39,333 bases of DNA from Spartobacteria bacterium (GTDB lineage Bacteria > Verrucomicrobiota > Kiritimatiellia > RZYC01): positions 1 through 39,333 of the forward strand of contig RZYC01000035.1 of NCBI GenBank assembly GCA_009930475.1, written 5' to 3'. Shown here in pieces: positions 9,612 to 20,333 of this stretch. The stretch's first letter is position 1. Each line of letters opens with the position of its first letter. The translations under genes and the position numbers were made by a program. A model generated the notes under the pieces. That model was not told the origin of the DNA. It did not search any database and worked only from the letters and a program-made list of their open reading frames with translations.

Positions 9612-10979
9612 TCAGACTTCTTCAATATCATCATCTTCTTCGTCATCCATGGAATCTTCCGGTGCCACAGGCACGGGGCGTTCAACAATAGTAACCGTTG
9701 CTGTTTCCAGCAGCTGATCCATCGTTTTACCGTTACGCAACATGGTTTTAATACGTTCCAACCGACCATTCTTGCGAGCCTGTTCGTACAGATCATCCAC
9801 CGAACTTTTGCTATACGATGCGATGCGCTTGATGTAATCGAGCACTTCATTGTCTGTGGCGACGATCTTCTTTTCGTCTGCAATCGCATCCAGAATGTAC
9901 CGCAGGCGAACATTGTCAGCGGCCTGACTTTCAGCCGTTTCATAAATTTCAGAATGCTTCTCTTTCAAAAACTCTTCTTTGATCCCGCGCTGCAAGTTAT
10001 GACGGACAATGCTCTGAACCACTTCTGCGGCTTCTTCGCGACGTTCCGTTTCAGATACTTCAAAATCAACCAAGTCCAGCAGGTATCTGCCAATCAGATC
10101 ACGACGTCGTTCTTTTTCCTGACCGTCGCGATTGCCTTTGATATTATCATGAATCGCTGTTTTCAGTGCATCGACGGTATCATAACCCGCTTCTTTAGCC
10201 ATTTCGTCTGAAAGCTCAGGAACGGTACGCGTCTTGATTGATTTCACCTTCACAAGATAATTGATGTCCTTGTTCTGAAGACTTTCCAACTGAATATCTT
10301 CGCCAAAATTCACGCCGATCATCACTTCTTCGCCGACGGAGGCACCTATTAAACCACGACCAAGACCCGGTAAAATTTCATTTTCATCCGTAGCGGTCAG
10401 CATGGATTTCGAACGCGCCAGCTGTTTTGCTTCCGGTTCCACTTCTTCCAGCGGCACACCATCGACCCGCGCTTCGAATGAAATCTCCACGTAATCACCG
10501 GACTCGACAGGACGCCCTGTGACCAGATCAAACGTGGCATTGCGCACATTGAAAGAATCCAGTTCTTTCTGAATTTCGCTGTCAGAAACAATAGACTCAT
10601 AGCCCTCGAGCTCAACCGAGTATTCCGGCATTTCAAATTCCGGAACCACATCCACATCCAGCGCAAAAGTAAAGGGTTCACCCTGTTTCAGAGGATTGAT
10701 GCGTGCATCAATAACGGAAACGGTTTTTAATGACTGATCCTTGATCGCATCACGATACGCTTCACCGGTTAAACGTTCCTGCACTTCGGATGCAATATCT
10801 TTGCGATACCGGCTTAAAACCAGATTTACAGGTGCTTTGCCCGGGCGGAACCCCGGCACCTTGGCAATTTTGACAAACTGCGCGACCATTTCGTCCCAAA
10901 CTTTGTTAACATCTTCAACCGGGACAACAATATCCAATGTTTTTCTGCAGGGACCTATCGAATTGACCGTAACTTCCAT
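9612..10979 (-). CDS. tig: Trigger factor (ribosome-associated chaperone)
   Basis: This 455-residue ribosome-bound chaperone acts on nascent chains. The start at 10979 (MEVTVNSIGPCRKTL) is chosen over an in-frame ATG at 11042 because GGAGGA lies 6 bases upstream and the protein then begins with the normal ribosome-binding domain. The ribosome-binding signature appears as GFRPGKAPVNLVLSRY (near residue 45). The FKBP-like PPIase domain spans roughly 150-245 (SGDYVEISFEARVDG through GEEVMIGVNF). The helical C-terminal domain ends in an acidic tail (DSMDDEEDDDIEEV). It is the first gene of tig-clpP-clpX. Confidence 0.95.
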   Translation of the reverse strand: MEVTVNSIGPCRKTLDIVVPVEDVNKVWDEMVAQFVKIAKVPGFRPGKAPVNLVLSRYRKDIASEVQERLTGEAYRDAIKDQSLKTVSVIDARINPLKQGEPFTFALDVDVVPEFEMPEYSVELEGYESIVSDSEIQKELDSFNVRNATFDLVTGRPVESGDYVEISFEARVDGVPLEEVEPEAKQLARSKSMLTATDENEILPGLGRGLIGASVGEEVMIGVNFGEDIQLESLQNKDINYLVKVKSIKTRTVPELSDEMAKEAGYDTVDALKTAIHDNIKGNRDGQEKERRRDLIGRYLLDLVDFEVSETERREEAAEVVQSIVRHNLQRGIKEEFLKEKHSEIYETAESQAADNVRLRYILDAIADEKKIVATDNEVLDYIKRIASYSKSSVDDLYEQARKNGRLERIKTMLRNGKTMDQLLETATVTIVERPVPVAPEDSMDDEEDDDIEEV

Positions 10980-11083
10980 TTCCGTTTCCTCCGGGGAATA
11001 ATAAAATCCTGCGCGTGCAACAAAATGACCAACGTGTGCCAACCCGACGACACATCACGCACATTAAAAATAAATGAACGTGC

Positions 11084-11112
11084 AAAGTAGGCGACTTTGC
11101 TTTCCGCGTCAA
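11084..11112 (-). promoter_or_regulatory. Candidate promoter of tig-clpP-clpX
   Basis: On the minus strand TTGACG (11112-11107) is followed after 17 bases by TACTTT (11089-11084). The tig start at 10979 is about 100 bases downstream. The -35 is good and the -10 is weak, so this is a consensus-based suggestion only. Confidence 0.35.
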
Positions 11113-11175
11113 GAATACTGGCACGCTAAAATAAATTTATTTCTCACAGTATCAGGAAATAGACGCGTCATATGA

Positions 11176-11631
11176 CTAAAAGAGTCCATCATATTCCGCC
11201 GTTTCGATGGCATCAACAAAGCCATCGACATATTCAATGCGGCGCTGTTCGTATTCGTGTCCCTGATCGACATCGACCCAGATCGAATCGCGGACGGTTC
11301 GATATTCCCCGCTACCCAGACGGACGCGGAATGTTCCATCCACCCGCTGCCTGCTGGATGTGGTATAACTGTCTGTATACGACCAAACCGTGCGGGATGA
11401 TTCAGCCGTTTTACGAATATACACCCGATCCGGCTGCCCCCAGGCCATAAAGACCATTTCTTCGGTAAAACCAATATCCACCTGCCCCTGCTTGATCAAT
11501 TCCTGAATGTCAGGATCAAGGGAATCAAAGACCACCTGATTTTTCTTAATGCGACCGTCCGTCGTATTACAGCCGGTCAATACCAGTGCATACAGAAACA
11601 TCCCGACTATCACTGCCCATTTTGACTTCAT
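11176..11631 (-). CDS. Small lipoprotein with a BamE/SmpA-like domain
   Basis: This 151-residue protein starts at the ATG at 11631 (MKSKWAVIVGMFLYALVLTGCN). A clear lipobox LTGC predicts lipidation at Cys21. An AAGGTGA sequence lies just upstream, and an in-frame ATG six codons earlier would place that site inside the gene. The mature part contains IDIGFTEEMVFMAWGQPDRVY-like character, the helix-turn followed by WG.P pattern of BamE/SmpA-OmlA domains, then a beta-rich C-terminus with WSYTDS. BamE proteins support outer-membrane protein assembly; many relatives in other phyla have no tested role. It is the last gene of a four-gene minus-strand unit that includes an outer-membrane barrel. Confidence 0.7.
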   Translation of the reverse strand: MKSKWAVIVGMFLYALVLTGCNTTDGRIKKNQVVFDSLDPDIQELIKQGQVDIGFTEEMVFMAWGQPDRVYIRKTAESSRTVWSYTDSYTTSSRQRVDGTFRVRLGSGEYRTVRDSIWVDVDQGHEYEQRRIEYVDGFVDAIETAEYDGLF

Positions 11632-11664
11632 AAAATCACCTTTTCTCATTGCCGGCTCCGCCTC

Positions 11665-12282
11665 TTAGAACATTCGATCTTCTACCATCATACACAAGGT
11701 ATGATAGAGGGGTACATGATATTCCTGTATTTCATAAACACAAGTTGACGGAGCACATAGACATATATCGCAAAGGGCTTTGAGCGTTCCACCGCCCTCC
11801 CCTGTCATGCCCACCACATACAATCCCATGGCTCGGGCCGTTTCCGCCGCGAGACATATATTTTCTGAGTTTCCCGATGTCGACAGTGCCAGCAGTACAT
11901 CACCCGGCTGGCCCAGAGACTGCACAAGCTGGGCAAACATGTACTGCGGCTGACAATCGTTACTGTATGCCGACAGCAACGCCATAAAACTGACCAGCGG
12001 AATCACCGGCAATCCCGGTTGCAGATATTCGGCCAGCGGACCCAAGGCCTTTGCTGTTTCGGACCGAAACGCACGCGGTTTCATAAACTGCTTAAGCAGT
12101 TCCCCGGAAATATGTTCTGCATCCGCCGCACTGCCCCCGTTGCCGCAGACCAAAACTTTTCCGCCTGCACGAAAACACGAGCACAACAACGCTGCGATCG
12201 ATTCCAGTTCTACCGCACACACGGACAGTTCAGGAACCCGGCTGACTAATTTTTCTACATATTTATCCACAGTGTTCCCCAT
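11665..12282 (-). CDS. gmhA: SIS-domain sugar-phosphate isomerase, GmhA-like
   Basis: This 205-residue sugar isomerase domain protein carries VLVCGNGGSAADAEHISGEL (the GmhA-type phosphate and active-site region), LALSTSGNSENI (phosphate-binding SIS motif) and EIQEYHVPLYH, which aligns with the catalytic glutamine/histidine segment of D-sedoheptulose-7-phosphate isomerase. GmhA makes D-glycero-D-manno-heptose 7-phosphate for the lipopolysaccharide core. Related SIS proteins such as DiaA share the fold but lack the QExH segment, so GmhA is favoured. The ATG follows directly on the stop of the upstream barrel gene with no clear ribosome-binding site; re-initiation or a slightly later GTG start is possible. 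Confidence 0.8.
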   Translation of the reverse strand: MGNTVDKYVEKLVSRVPELSVCAVELESIAALLCSCFRAGGKVLVCGNGGSAADAEHISGELLKQFMKPRAFRSETAKALGPLAEYLQPGLPVIPLVSFMALLSAYSNDCQPQYMFAQLVQSLGQPGDVLLALSTSGNSENICLAAETARAMGLYVVGMTGEGGGTLKALCDICLCAPSTCVYEIQEYHVPLYHTLCMMVEDRMF

Positions 12283-12831
12283 TTAGAATTTAAGCGTCAG
12301 GCCGACGTTAAAGCTCACTCCGTTCAGTTTATCGTCATTAAAAGTGATGTCGGAGTTCAGCCCTTTCACACTGATATCCGTATCCACAAAAGTGTATTTA
12401 CACTCTGCAAAAACGGAAATATACGGAATCCCTATGGACCAGCCTGCTTTTCCATAACATCCGAGTTTATTATCGCTGTATACATCAACGCCAAAAATCT
12501 GCGATTCCACATCAAGCATATAATACCCCAGTCCGGCACCGGCATAAAGGCCCAGCGGGGCATGAAAACTGAGTCCCGCTTCAAGAGGCGTCACAGTCAG
12601 TTTTGTCACGCGGTGCTCATCTTGAAAATCATCATAGCGAGCAGCCCCTAAATCAACCCTGAACATAGGAACCACGGACAAAGACAGTTCCACACCACCA
12701 CCGTTTGCCGCGCCATATCCATCCGTGAACCACCTTGACCCATAAACCGATACATCGGCCCTCGCCATAAAAGCCCCTCCGACAGCCAGCAGGGCAACCA
12801 AACCTAAAATACGCAACTTCTTTTTTACCAT
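12283..12831 (-). CDS. Small outer-membrane beta-barrel protein
   Basis: This 182-residue protein has a cleavable signal (MVKKKLRILGLVALLAVGGAFMARA) followed by alternating hydrophobic/polar strands rich in Tyr, Gly and Phe. It ends in a strand terminating with phenylalanine (VSFNVGLTLKF), the usual outer-membrane insertion signal recognised by BamA. Size suggests an eight-stranded barrel. No specific function can be read. GAGGATT precedes the ATG. It is 3 bases downstream of the release-factor-like gene and abuts the isomerase gene, so it belongs to the same transcript. Confidence 0.75.
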   Translation of the reverse strand: MVKKKLRILGLVALLAVGGAFMARADVSVYGSRWFTDGYGAANGGGVELSLSVVPMFRVDLGAARYDDFQDEHRVTKLTVTPLEAGLSFHAPLGLYAGAGLGYYMLDVESQIFGVDVYSDNKLGCYGKAGWSIGIPYISVFAECKYTFVDTDISVKGLNSDITFNDDKLNGVSFNVGLTLKF

Positions 12832-12834
12832 AAT

Positions 12835-13269
12835 TTAATCCTCGTGATATGACCGTGTGATATTCTTACGCAATACCTTGCTTGCGCCCACATTCTTCTT
12901 TTCCGCCAGCATCTTTGCTTTAGCCCGACGACTGCGACGTTGCTTCTGATGGCGTAATTTCGCAATCTCTTTCTGACGTTTACTTTCTTTTCCCAGCTTT
13001 ATTTCCTCCAGCCGTTCACATAATTCCTTGCGGGCAAAATAACGATTCGACGCCTGTGAACGCGTTTTCTGACATTTGACAACCGTTCCGGATGAAATAT
13101 GACGCAAAACAATGCAGGACGAGGTCTTGTTGACCTTCTGTCCGCCATTGCCGCTGCCGCAGACAAAACGCTCCTCTAAATCAGCTTCACTGATCTCCAG
13201 CGCCATCATTCGCTGCTCTAATTCATCCCGCTTGCTGTCTCGTATTTGTGATATTTTCATTGCATCCAT
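12835..13269 (-). CDS. Stand-alone RF-1 domain (GGQ) peptide chain release factor-like protein
   Basis: This 144-residue protein carries the peptidyl-tRNA hydrolysis motif GGQ at residues 42-44 inside GSGNGGQKVNKTSSCIVLRH. A long lysine/arginine-rich C-terminal tail follows (KQRRSRRAKAKMLAEKK). There is no codon-recognition domain. Such single-domain proteins (ArfB/YaeJ and the mitochondrial MTRFR group) release peptides from stalled ribosomes, with the basic tail reaching into the mRNA channel. The N-terminal segment before GGQ differs from ArfB, closer to the family annotated as release factor-like proteins. It is first in the minus-strand unit and divergent from the topoisomerase gene. The start could be Met1 or Met4. 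Confidence 0.85.
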   Translation of the reverse strand: MDAMKISQIRDSKRDELEQRMMALEISEADLEERFVCGSGNGGQKVNKTSSCIVLRHISSGTVVKCQKTRSQASNRYFARKELCERLEEIKLGKESKRQKEIAKLRHQKQRRSRRAKAKMLAEKKNVGASKVLRKNITRSYHED

Positions 13270-13351
13270 TTGTTTTCTACAGCTAATTTATGAAAGTTAT
13301 TACTTCAGCGTCAAAACGTAATGTGAAAAATGTGATTTCTGTGTATGGATT

Positions 13352-15163
13352 ATGAATAAAAAAGCCCAACCTGTTTACGACGAATCAAAAATCAAAACGC
13401 TGTCATCTCTGGAGCATATCCGCAAGCGTACGGGCATGTATATCGGACGCATCGGCGACGGCTCACACTATGATGACGGCATCTATATTCTTGTTAAAGA
13501 AGTGATCGATAATGCCATTGATGAATTTATCATGGGAAATGGTCGCGTGGTCGATATTAAAATCAAAAAAGACCGGGTTACCATTCGCGATTACGGGCGC
13601 GGCATTCCGCTCGGCAAGGTGATTGACTGCGTTTCGCGTATTAATACCGGTGCAAAATACAATGACGACGTGTTTCAGTTCAGTGTCGGACTGAACGGCG
13701 TGGGAACCAAAGCAGTCAATGCGCTTTCCAGCGATTTTGTTGTTCGCAGTGTACGTGACGGAGCCTTTGCCGAGGCGCAATTTTCGCGAGGCGAACTGCA
13801 ATCACAAAATACCGGCACCTGTCGCGAACGAAACGGAACGATGGTGTCCTTCGTTCCCGATGAGGACATTTTTGGTGTGGTGGTGTTTCGTGACGAAATG
13901 CTGGAACGGCGCTTCAGGCTGTATTCCTATCTGAATGCCGGGCTGAAAATCCATTACAACGGCAAGGATTATTTGTCGGAGAACGGACTGCTCGACCTGA
14001 TTAATGAGGACGTAGAAGACGAAGCACTCTACGAACCCATGCATTTCAAATCTAAATCCATCGAAATATCCTTCACCCATACGCAACGATACAGCGAAAA
14101 TTACTTTTCCTTCGTTAACGGTCAATTCACAGGTGATGGCGGCACCCATTTAAGTGCTTTCCGCGAAGGACTGCTCAAAGCGTTCAATGAATTTTCCAAA
14201 AAACGCTATAGCGGTGAAGATGTCCGCGACGGGGTTGTTGGCGCGATCGCTATCCGTCTTAAAGATCCCATCTTTGAATCTCAGACAAAAAACAAACTGG
14301 GCAATACAGAAATCCGAAGTGAACTGGTCAACACCGTTCGTGAAACCGTTCTCGATCTGCTTCACCGCCACCCGGAACGGGCCGAAGTCGCTATTCAAAA
14401 AATTGAAGAAACAGAAAAGCTTCGCAAGGAGCTACAAGGCGTTCAAAAAATGGCGAGGGAAAAGGCCAAGTCTATCTCGCTACGTATTCCTCAGCTGAAA
14501 GACTGCAAAAAACATTATGTCCACACAAAAAATACGGGCTTAGAATCATCGATCTTTATCACCGAAGGGCAATCCGCTGCGGGCTCCATGGTCAGCTGCC
14601 GTGATGTAAACAATCAGGCGATCTTCACCCTGAAAGGAAAGCCCATGAATGTCTGCAATCTGAAACGGGAAGCGATCTATAAAAATGATGAACTCTACAA
14701 CCTCATGCGGGCACTCAACGTGGAAGACAGCGTCACCAACCTTCGTTATAACAAAGTGGTTCTGGCAACCGACGCCGACGTCGACGGCATGCACATCCGC
14801 AATCTGATGATTACCTATTTCTTACGTTTCTTTGAAAAGCTTGTCATCGATGGGCATATCATGATTCTTGAAACGCCGTTATTTCGCGTAAAGAACAAAA
14901 GCAAGACCATCTACTGCTATTCCGAGGCCGAACGCGATAAGGCAAAAGCAAAATTAAAAGCCAGTGATATTACACGATTCAAAGGACTGGGAGAGATATC
15001 CCCGTCAGAATTCAAGCAATTCATCGGCAGTGGCATCCGCCTGACCCCCGTGGAGGTGGATCATCACCATTCAGTGCCCCATCTGCTCTCCTTTTACATG
15101 GGCAAAAACACACCGGAACGCAGAGAATACATCATGGATAATCTGGTCGTTGAAGTGGAATAG
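13352..15163 (+). CDS. parE: DNA topoisomerase subunit B, ParE/GyrB type
   Basis: This 603-residue protein is the ATPase subunit of a type IIA topoisomerase. The GHKL ATP site shows EVIDNAIDE, DYGRGIPLG and GLNGVGTKAVNALS. The transducer and TOPRIM domains follow, with the metal-binding glutamate in ITEGQSAAGSM (canonical EGDSAGGS, so Asp is replaced by Gln here), GKPMNV and the DxDxD set ATDADVDGMHI. The C-terminus ends after the ERREYIMDNLV segment. The short length without the long GyrB insert fits ParE. parC normally follows, but here the next gene is convergent and unrelated, so its partner must be elsewhere. ParE versus a second GyrB is not settled. Confidence 0.9.
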   Translation: MNKKAQPVYDESKIKTLSSLEHIRKRTGMYIGRIGDGSHYDDGIYILVKEVIDNAIDEFIMGNGRVVDIKIKKDRVTIRDYGRGIPLGKVIDCVSRINTGAKYNDDVFQFSVGLNGVGTKAVNALSSDFVVRSVRDGAFAEAQFSRGELQSQNTGTCRERNGTMVSFVPDEDIFGVVVFRDEMLERRFRLYSYLNAGLKIHYNGKDYLSENGLLDLINEDVEDEALYEPMHFKSKSIEISFTHTQRYSENYFSFVNGQFTGDGGTHLSAFREGLLKAFNEFSKKRYSGEDVRDGVVGAIAIRLKDPIFESQTKNKLGNTEIRSELVNTVRETVLDLLHRHPERAEVAIQKIEETEKLRKELQGVQKMAREKAKSISLRIPQLKDCKKHYVHTKNTGLESSIFITEGQSAAGSMVSCRDVNNQAIFTLKGKPMNVCNLKREAIYKNDELYNLMRALNVEDSVTNLRYNKVVLATDADVDGMHIRNLMITYFLRFFEKLVIDGHIMILETPLFRVKNKSKTIYCYSEAERDKAKAKLKASDITRFKGLGEISPSEFKQFIGSGIRLTPVEVDHHHSVPHLLSFYMGKNTPERREYIMDNLVVEVE

Positions 15164-15212
15164 GAATATTTCCCGGCTTGAGCGTCACGTTGGTATATCT
15201 CCGACCGGCTAC

Positions 15213-16010
15213 TTAGGGATGGGCATATTCCTGCGCGTTCAGCTTGGCGAGGAGCCGGTCGACCACTCCGGTACGAACGGCTTCGTCCAATGCCTCATTG
15301 ATCTGCAGTAGCAGCTCCTCGTTTTCAGGGGCAACCATCCATGTATTTTGCTCTTCGGTAATCGGACGATCTACACATACAAGATCCTGTTCAGCATAAT
15401 TCTGGGCCAGCCACCACGATACGGGTAAATCAAACAAGGCAACATCAATGGTGCCGGCTATCAGTTTCTGAACAATTTCCTCCACATCAGCGCACTCCAA
15501 TATCGTGGCTTTTCGACAGTTTTTTGAGGCGAACTGCTGCCCGCGACTTTGCTCAATGACTCCGATAACGGGTGCTCCCAGGAGAATCCCCACATTGTCG
15601 TAATCCGACGCTTCCGGACGCCGCACCAGAGCCACCTGTCCGCAATCCATATAGGGATCGGTAATCATGGCCATACCCTTCCAGTCACGTCCCATAGACA
15701 TAGAAGACGACAATACATCAACCCGTCCATCGGTTAACGCCGGCAGCATTTCCTGTTGATCCAACTGCACAAATTCCGGATTTTTTCCCATACGACGACA
15801 CAGCTTGCGGGCTAAATCCACGTCAATCCCTTTGAGCACCCCGTCATCAACGTACACCATGGGGGGATTATCGGCGCAGACACCGATACGCAATATACCG
15901 GTTCCGCCATCCATGCAGTCGGCGACGGTCTCCCGCTCTTCGGCGGGTCTCTGCGTAGCACACCCTGCGCATAGCAACATCAGCAAAAGAATCGCGAACT
16001 TTTTTATCAT
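15213..16010 (-). CDS. Solute-binding lipoprotein (bacterial extracellular solute-binding family 3)
   Basis: This 265-residue protein starts at the ATG at 16010; an upstream TTG would add four residues. Signal sequence and lipobox are clear (LLLMLLCAGCA). The mature protein shows the family 3 pattern: ILRIGVCADNPPMVYVDDGVLKGIDVDLARKLCRRMG, then LPALTDGRVDVLSSSMSM, and DVALFDLPVSWWLAQ. Such proteins bind amino acids or similar small polar ligands in the periplasm and hand them to an ABC importer or a sensor. No permease or ATPase gene is adjacent. It converges on parE with about 50 bases between. A half-copy of the 26681-26757 palindrome (TTCCAATCATT) lies at 16017-16027, just upstream of its start. 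Confidence 0.85.
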   Translation of the reverse strand: MIKKFAILLLMLLCAGCATQRPAEERETVADCMDGGTGILRIGVCADNPPMVYVDDGVLKGIDVDLARKLCRRMGKNPEFVQLDQQEMLPALTDGRVDVLSSSMSMGRDWKGMAMITDPYMDCGQVALVRRPEASDYDNVGILLGAPVIGVIEQSRGQQFASKNCRKATILECADVEEIVQKLIAGTIDVALFDLPVSWWLAQNYAEQDLVCVDRPITEEQNTWMVAPENEELLLQINEALDEAVRTGVVDRLLAKLNAQEYAHP

Positions 16011-16083
16011 GCAGCTTTCCAATCATTTATTTTTGAAGAGACTATACGTCGCATGACTCATTTGAAAAGCGGAAGCGTAAAAA

Positions 16084-16115
16084 AAAGAGCCGTTCTGCGT
16101 ATAGAACGGCTCTTT
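16084..16115 (-). terminator. Rho-independent terminator of the Spy-like gene
   Basis: A perfect 13-bp stem (16084-16096 with 16103-16115) and a six-base loop are followed on the minus strand by a T-run (positions 16083-16079). It lies about 57 bases after the stop of the gene at 16173-16721. Confidence 0.85.
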
Positions 16116-16172
16116 CCCGGATGTGATGGAGACCTTTTGCGTATAGTTATCTATCTTATAACGTGTTCGTTA

Positions 16173-16721
16173 CTAATCTTCAGGAATGCAGTCTTCTTCA
16201 GGATTCATGCCTCTTTTTTTTCTGCCGTCTTTTCTATTCATCCCTTTGCCTCTGCGTTTCATCGACGCATCGCGCAACTGCTTCATGGTATCTTCACCCA
16301 GAATATTTCGGATGGACAGCATCGTGAGCAGATCCGCTTTTTCTATTTCAAACTCGGCTTTTTTGCATTTGGTCAGGGCTTCCAGCAACGCGACTTCACT
16401 CACCTTGTCGTCATGCAGCATCCGAAACATTTCCATCCGCGCTCTCTTTTCTGACGCCATTAAGTCGATGTTTAACAGTTCATTCTGATAAAGCATCCCG
16501 TTGACCGCCTCCAGCTGCTCTTCTGTGATAGCACACGCCGTGACCAGCTCACTGTCATTCAACGCCCGTTCAACCATCTTGGTCATAGGAGGACGACCAC
16601 GCTTCCCTCCGTCTCTTGAACCTCTGCAATCCATGCCGTCTCCACCACCGTTCTGAAACGCCCAAACTGATCCTGCACCCAGTGCAATTACGGTGGCAGC
16701 TATAATTAATGACTTCTTCAT
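16173..16721 (-). CDS. Spy/CpxP-like periplasmic protein
   Basis: This 182-residue secreted protein has a signal sequence (MKKSLIIAATVIALGAGSVWA). The mature part is mostly charged helix, with TEEQLEAVNGMLYQNELLNIDLMASEKRARMEMFRML as the main segment, resembling the LTxxQ-type helices of Spy, CpxP and metal-resistance proteins. The ends are very basic (KRGRPP, KRRGKGMNRK) and the C-terminus is acidic. Spy-like proteins act as ATP-independent periplasmic chaperones or stress sensors; that role is inferred from overall character only. It stands alone, ends at the terminator at 16084-16115, and is divergent from the sugar aminotransferase gene. Confidence 0.55.
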   Translation of the reverse strand: MKKSLIIAATVIALGAGSVWAFQNGGGDGMDCRGSRDGGKRGRPPMTKMVERALNDSELVTACAITEEQLEAVNGMLYQNELLNIDLMASEKRARMEMFRMLHDDKVSEVALLEALTKCKKAEFEIEKADLLTMLSIRNILGEDTMKQLRDASMKRRGKGMNRKDGRKKRGMNPEEDCIPED

Positions 16722-16915
16722 ATTTCATCCCTTTCGGTTATGTATTGCTGTGAAACAATGTTTACGTACTAACAAACGACCTTCTTCAGGATTTATTGCC
16801 GATCTTTTGAAAAAAAGTATTCAACCACAATTTTATTTACCTTTGAGCAGATTTCATTAGAACGGACGGATGTTTCTTTTAGGAATTACCCGCACGTAGA
16901 AAGAGTTAATTAATC

Positions 16916-18061
16916 ATGAACATACCGTTGCTGGACTTAAAAGCGCAATACGCTACATTGCGCCACGAAATAGAACCTGCTGTTTTATCCGTTTTTGAAT
17001 CGCAATATTTTATCATGGGCCCGGAAGTGGCTGCCTGCGAAAAAGAACTCGCCGAGTACTGTCACTGCACCCATGCCGTGGGGGTCTCATCAGGTTCTGA
17101 TGCCCTGCTGATTGCACTGATGGCGGAGGACATTGGCCCCGGAGACGAAGTTATCACGACGCCCTATACCTTTTTTGCCACGGTGGGGTCGATCGCACGT
17201 ACAGGCGCAACGCCGGTCTTTGTTGATATTGATCCGGTCAGCTTCAATATAAATCCCGCTTTAATTGAAGCGGCGATCACTGAAAAAACCAAAGCCATTA
17301 TCCCCGTCCATCTTTATGGACAGATGGCTGATATGGACTCCGTCATGGATATTGCCCGGCGGCATAAACTGGTGGTCATTGAGGATGCGGCACAAGCCAT
17401 CGGATCAGAATATCATGGCCACCGTGCAGGCTCCATGGGGGACTACGGCTGCTTTTCCTTTTTCCCGTCAAAAAATCTGGGCGGCGCGGGTGACGGCGGT
17501 CTCGTTACAATAAAAGATGCAGAAAAAGCCGAAAAAGTGCGAATGCTTCGTAATCACGGCATGGAACCCAAGTATTATCATCAGATCATCGGCGGAAACT
17601 TCCGTCTGGATGCCTTACAGGCGGCCGTTGTTCGCCGCAAACTCCCCTATCTGGATCAATGGAGTGCCGGCAGACTTTTTAACGCCCTGCGTTATGACCG
17701 TTTATTCAACATACCCGAACTGGCCGGGTTCCTGACCACACCATCCCATCCAGCCGCTATGGTTTTAGATGATACAACGCATCAGGGACATCGTCACATT
17801 TTCAATCAGTATATCATCCGCGTTAAAAACAGAGATAAGCTGAAACAGCATCTGGTCGATCAGCATGTCGGTTGCGACATCTATTATCCCGTGCCGCTTC
17901 ACATGCAGCAATGCTTTGCCTGTCTGGGCTATAAAGAAGGTGATTTCCCACAAAGCGAACGGGCCGCAAAAGAAACGCTGGCACTGCCGATCTACCCGGA
18001 ACTGAATGATGAACAGGCCGCCTATGTGGCGGAATGCATCATCGCCTTCTATCGTAAATAA
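16916..18061 (+). CDS. DegT/DnrJ/EryC1/StrS family sugar aminotransferase
   Basis: This 381-residue PLP enzyme moves an amino group onto a nucleotide-linked keto-sugar. The family pattern is present: [11 protein letters not shown] (PLP phosphate contact), [13 protein letters not shown] with the cofactor-binding Asp, and [14 protein letters not shown] with the Schiff-base lysine at 186. The C-terminal part has [15 protein letters not shown]. Length is typical. It is followed by gmd and fcl on the same strand, so it probably contributes an amino sugar to the same surface polysaccharide; whether its substrate is GDP-linked or dTDP/UDP-linked cannot be read. The ribosome-binding site is weak (AAAGAG upstream). 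Confidence 0.9.
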   Translation: MNIPLLDLKAQYATLRHEIEPAVLSVFESQYFIMGPEVAACEKELAEYCHCTHAVGVSSGSDALLIALMAEDIGPGDEVITTPYTFFATVGSIARTGATPVFVDIDPVSFNINPALIEAAITEKTKAIIPVHLYGQMADMDSVMDIARRHKLVVIEDAAQAIGSEYHGHRAGSMGDYGCFSFFPSKNLGGAGDGGLVTIKDAEKAEKVRMLRNHGMEPKYYHQIIGGNFRLDALQAAVVRRKLPYLDQWSAGRLFNALRYDRLFNIPELAGFLTTPSHPAAMVLDDTTHQGHRHIFNQYIIRVKNRDKLKQHLVDQHVGCDIYYPVPLHMQQCFACLGYKEGDFPQSERAAKETLALPIYPELNDEQAAYVAECIIAFYRK

Positions 18062-18157
18062 GACGGAGACAGACCGCACAACGCGGATATTTCTTGATTT
18101 TCGACCGTGTGCAACTACACTGTCTAGCTACATTTTATTCACGCAAGGAACATAATT

Positions 18158-20234
<2,077 letters not shown>

Positions 20235-20285
20235 ACCGTCTTTTTTACAACCTGTCGCCTGTATCCCATAGCCAGACAGGAAAAA

Positions 20286-20307
20286 CGGAAGCTCCGAAGA
20301 GCTTCCG
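20286..20307 (-). terminator. Rho-independent terminator of the first flagellin (bidirectional shape)
   Basis: A 9-bp stem (20286-20294 with 20299-20307) closes on a TTCG tetraloop when read on the minus strand and is followed there by TTTTT. It lies about 27 bases after the flagellin stop at 20334 and may also serve the convergent fcl gene. Confidence 0.88.
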
Positions 20308-20333
20308 CTTTAGTTGTTACCTGATCATGTTCG

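Noticed and set aside
11042-11042. Upstream start for trigger factor
   Set aside because: It would add 21 residues ahead of the conserved domain and has no good ribosome-binding site, while the ATG at 10979 has GGAGGA.
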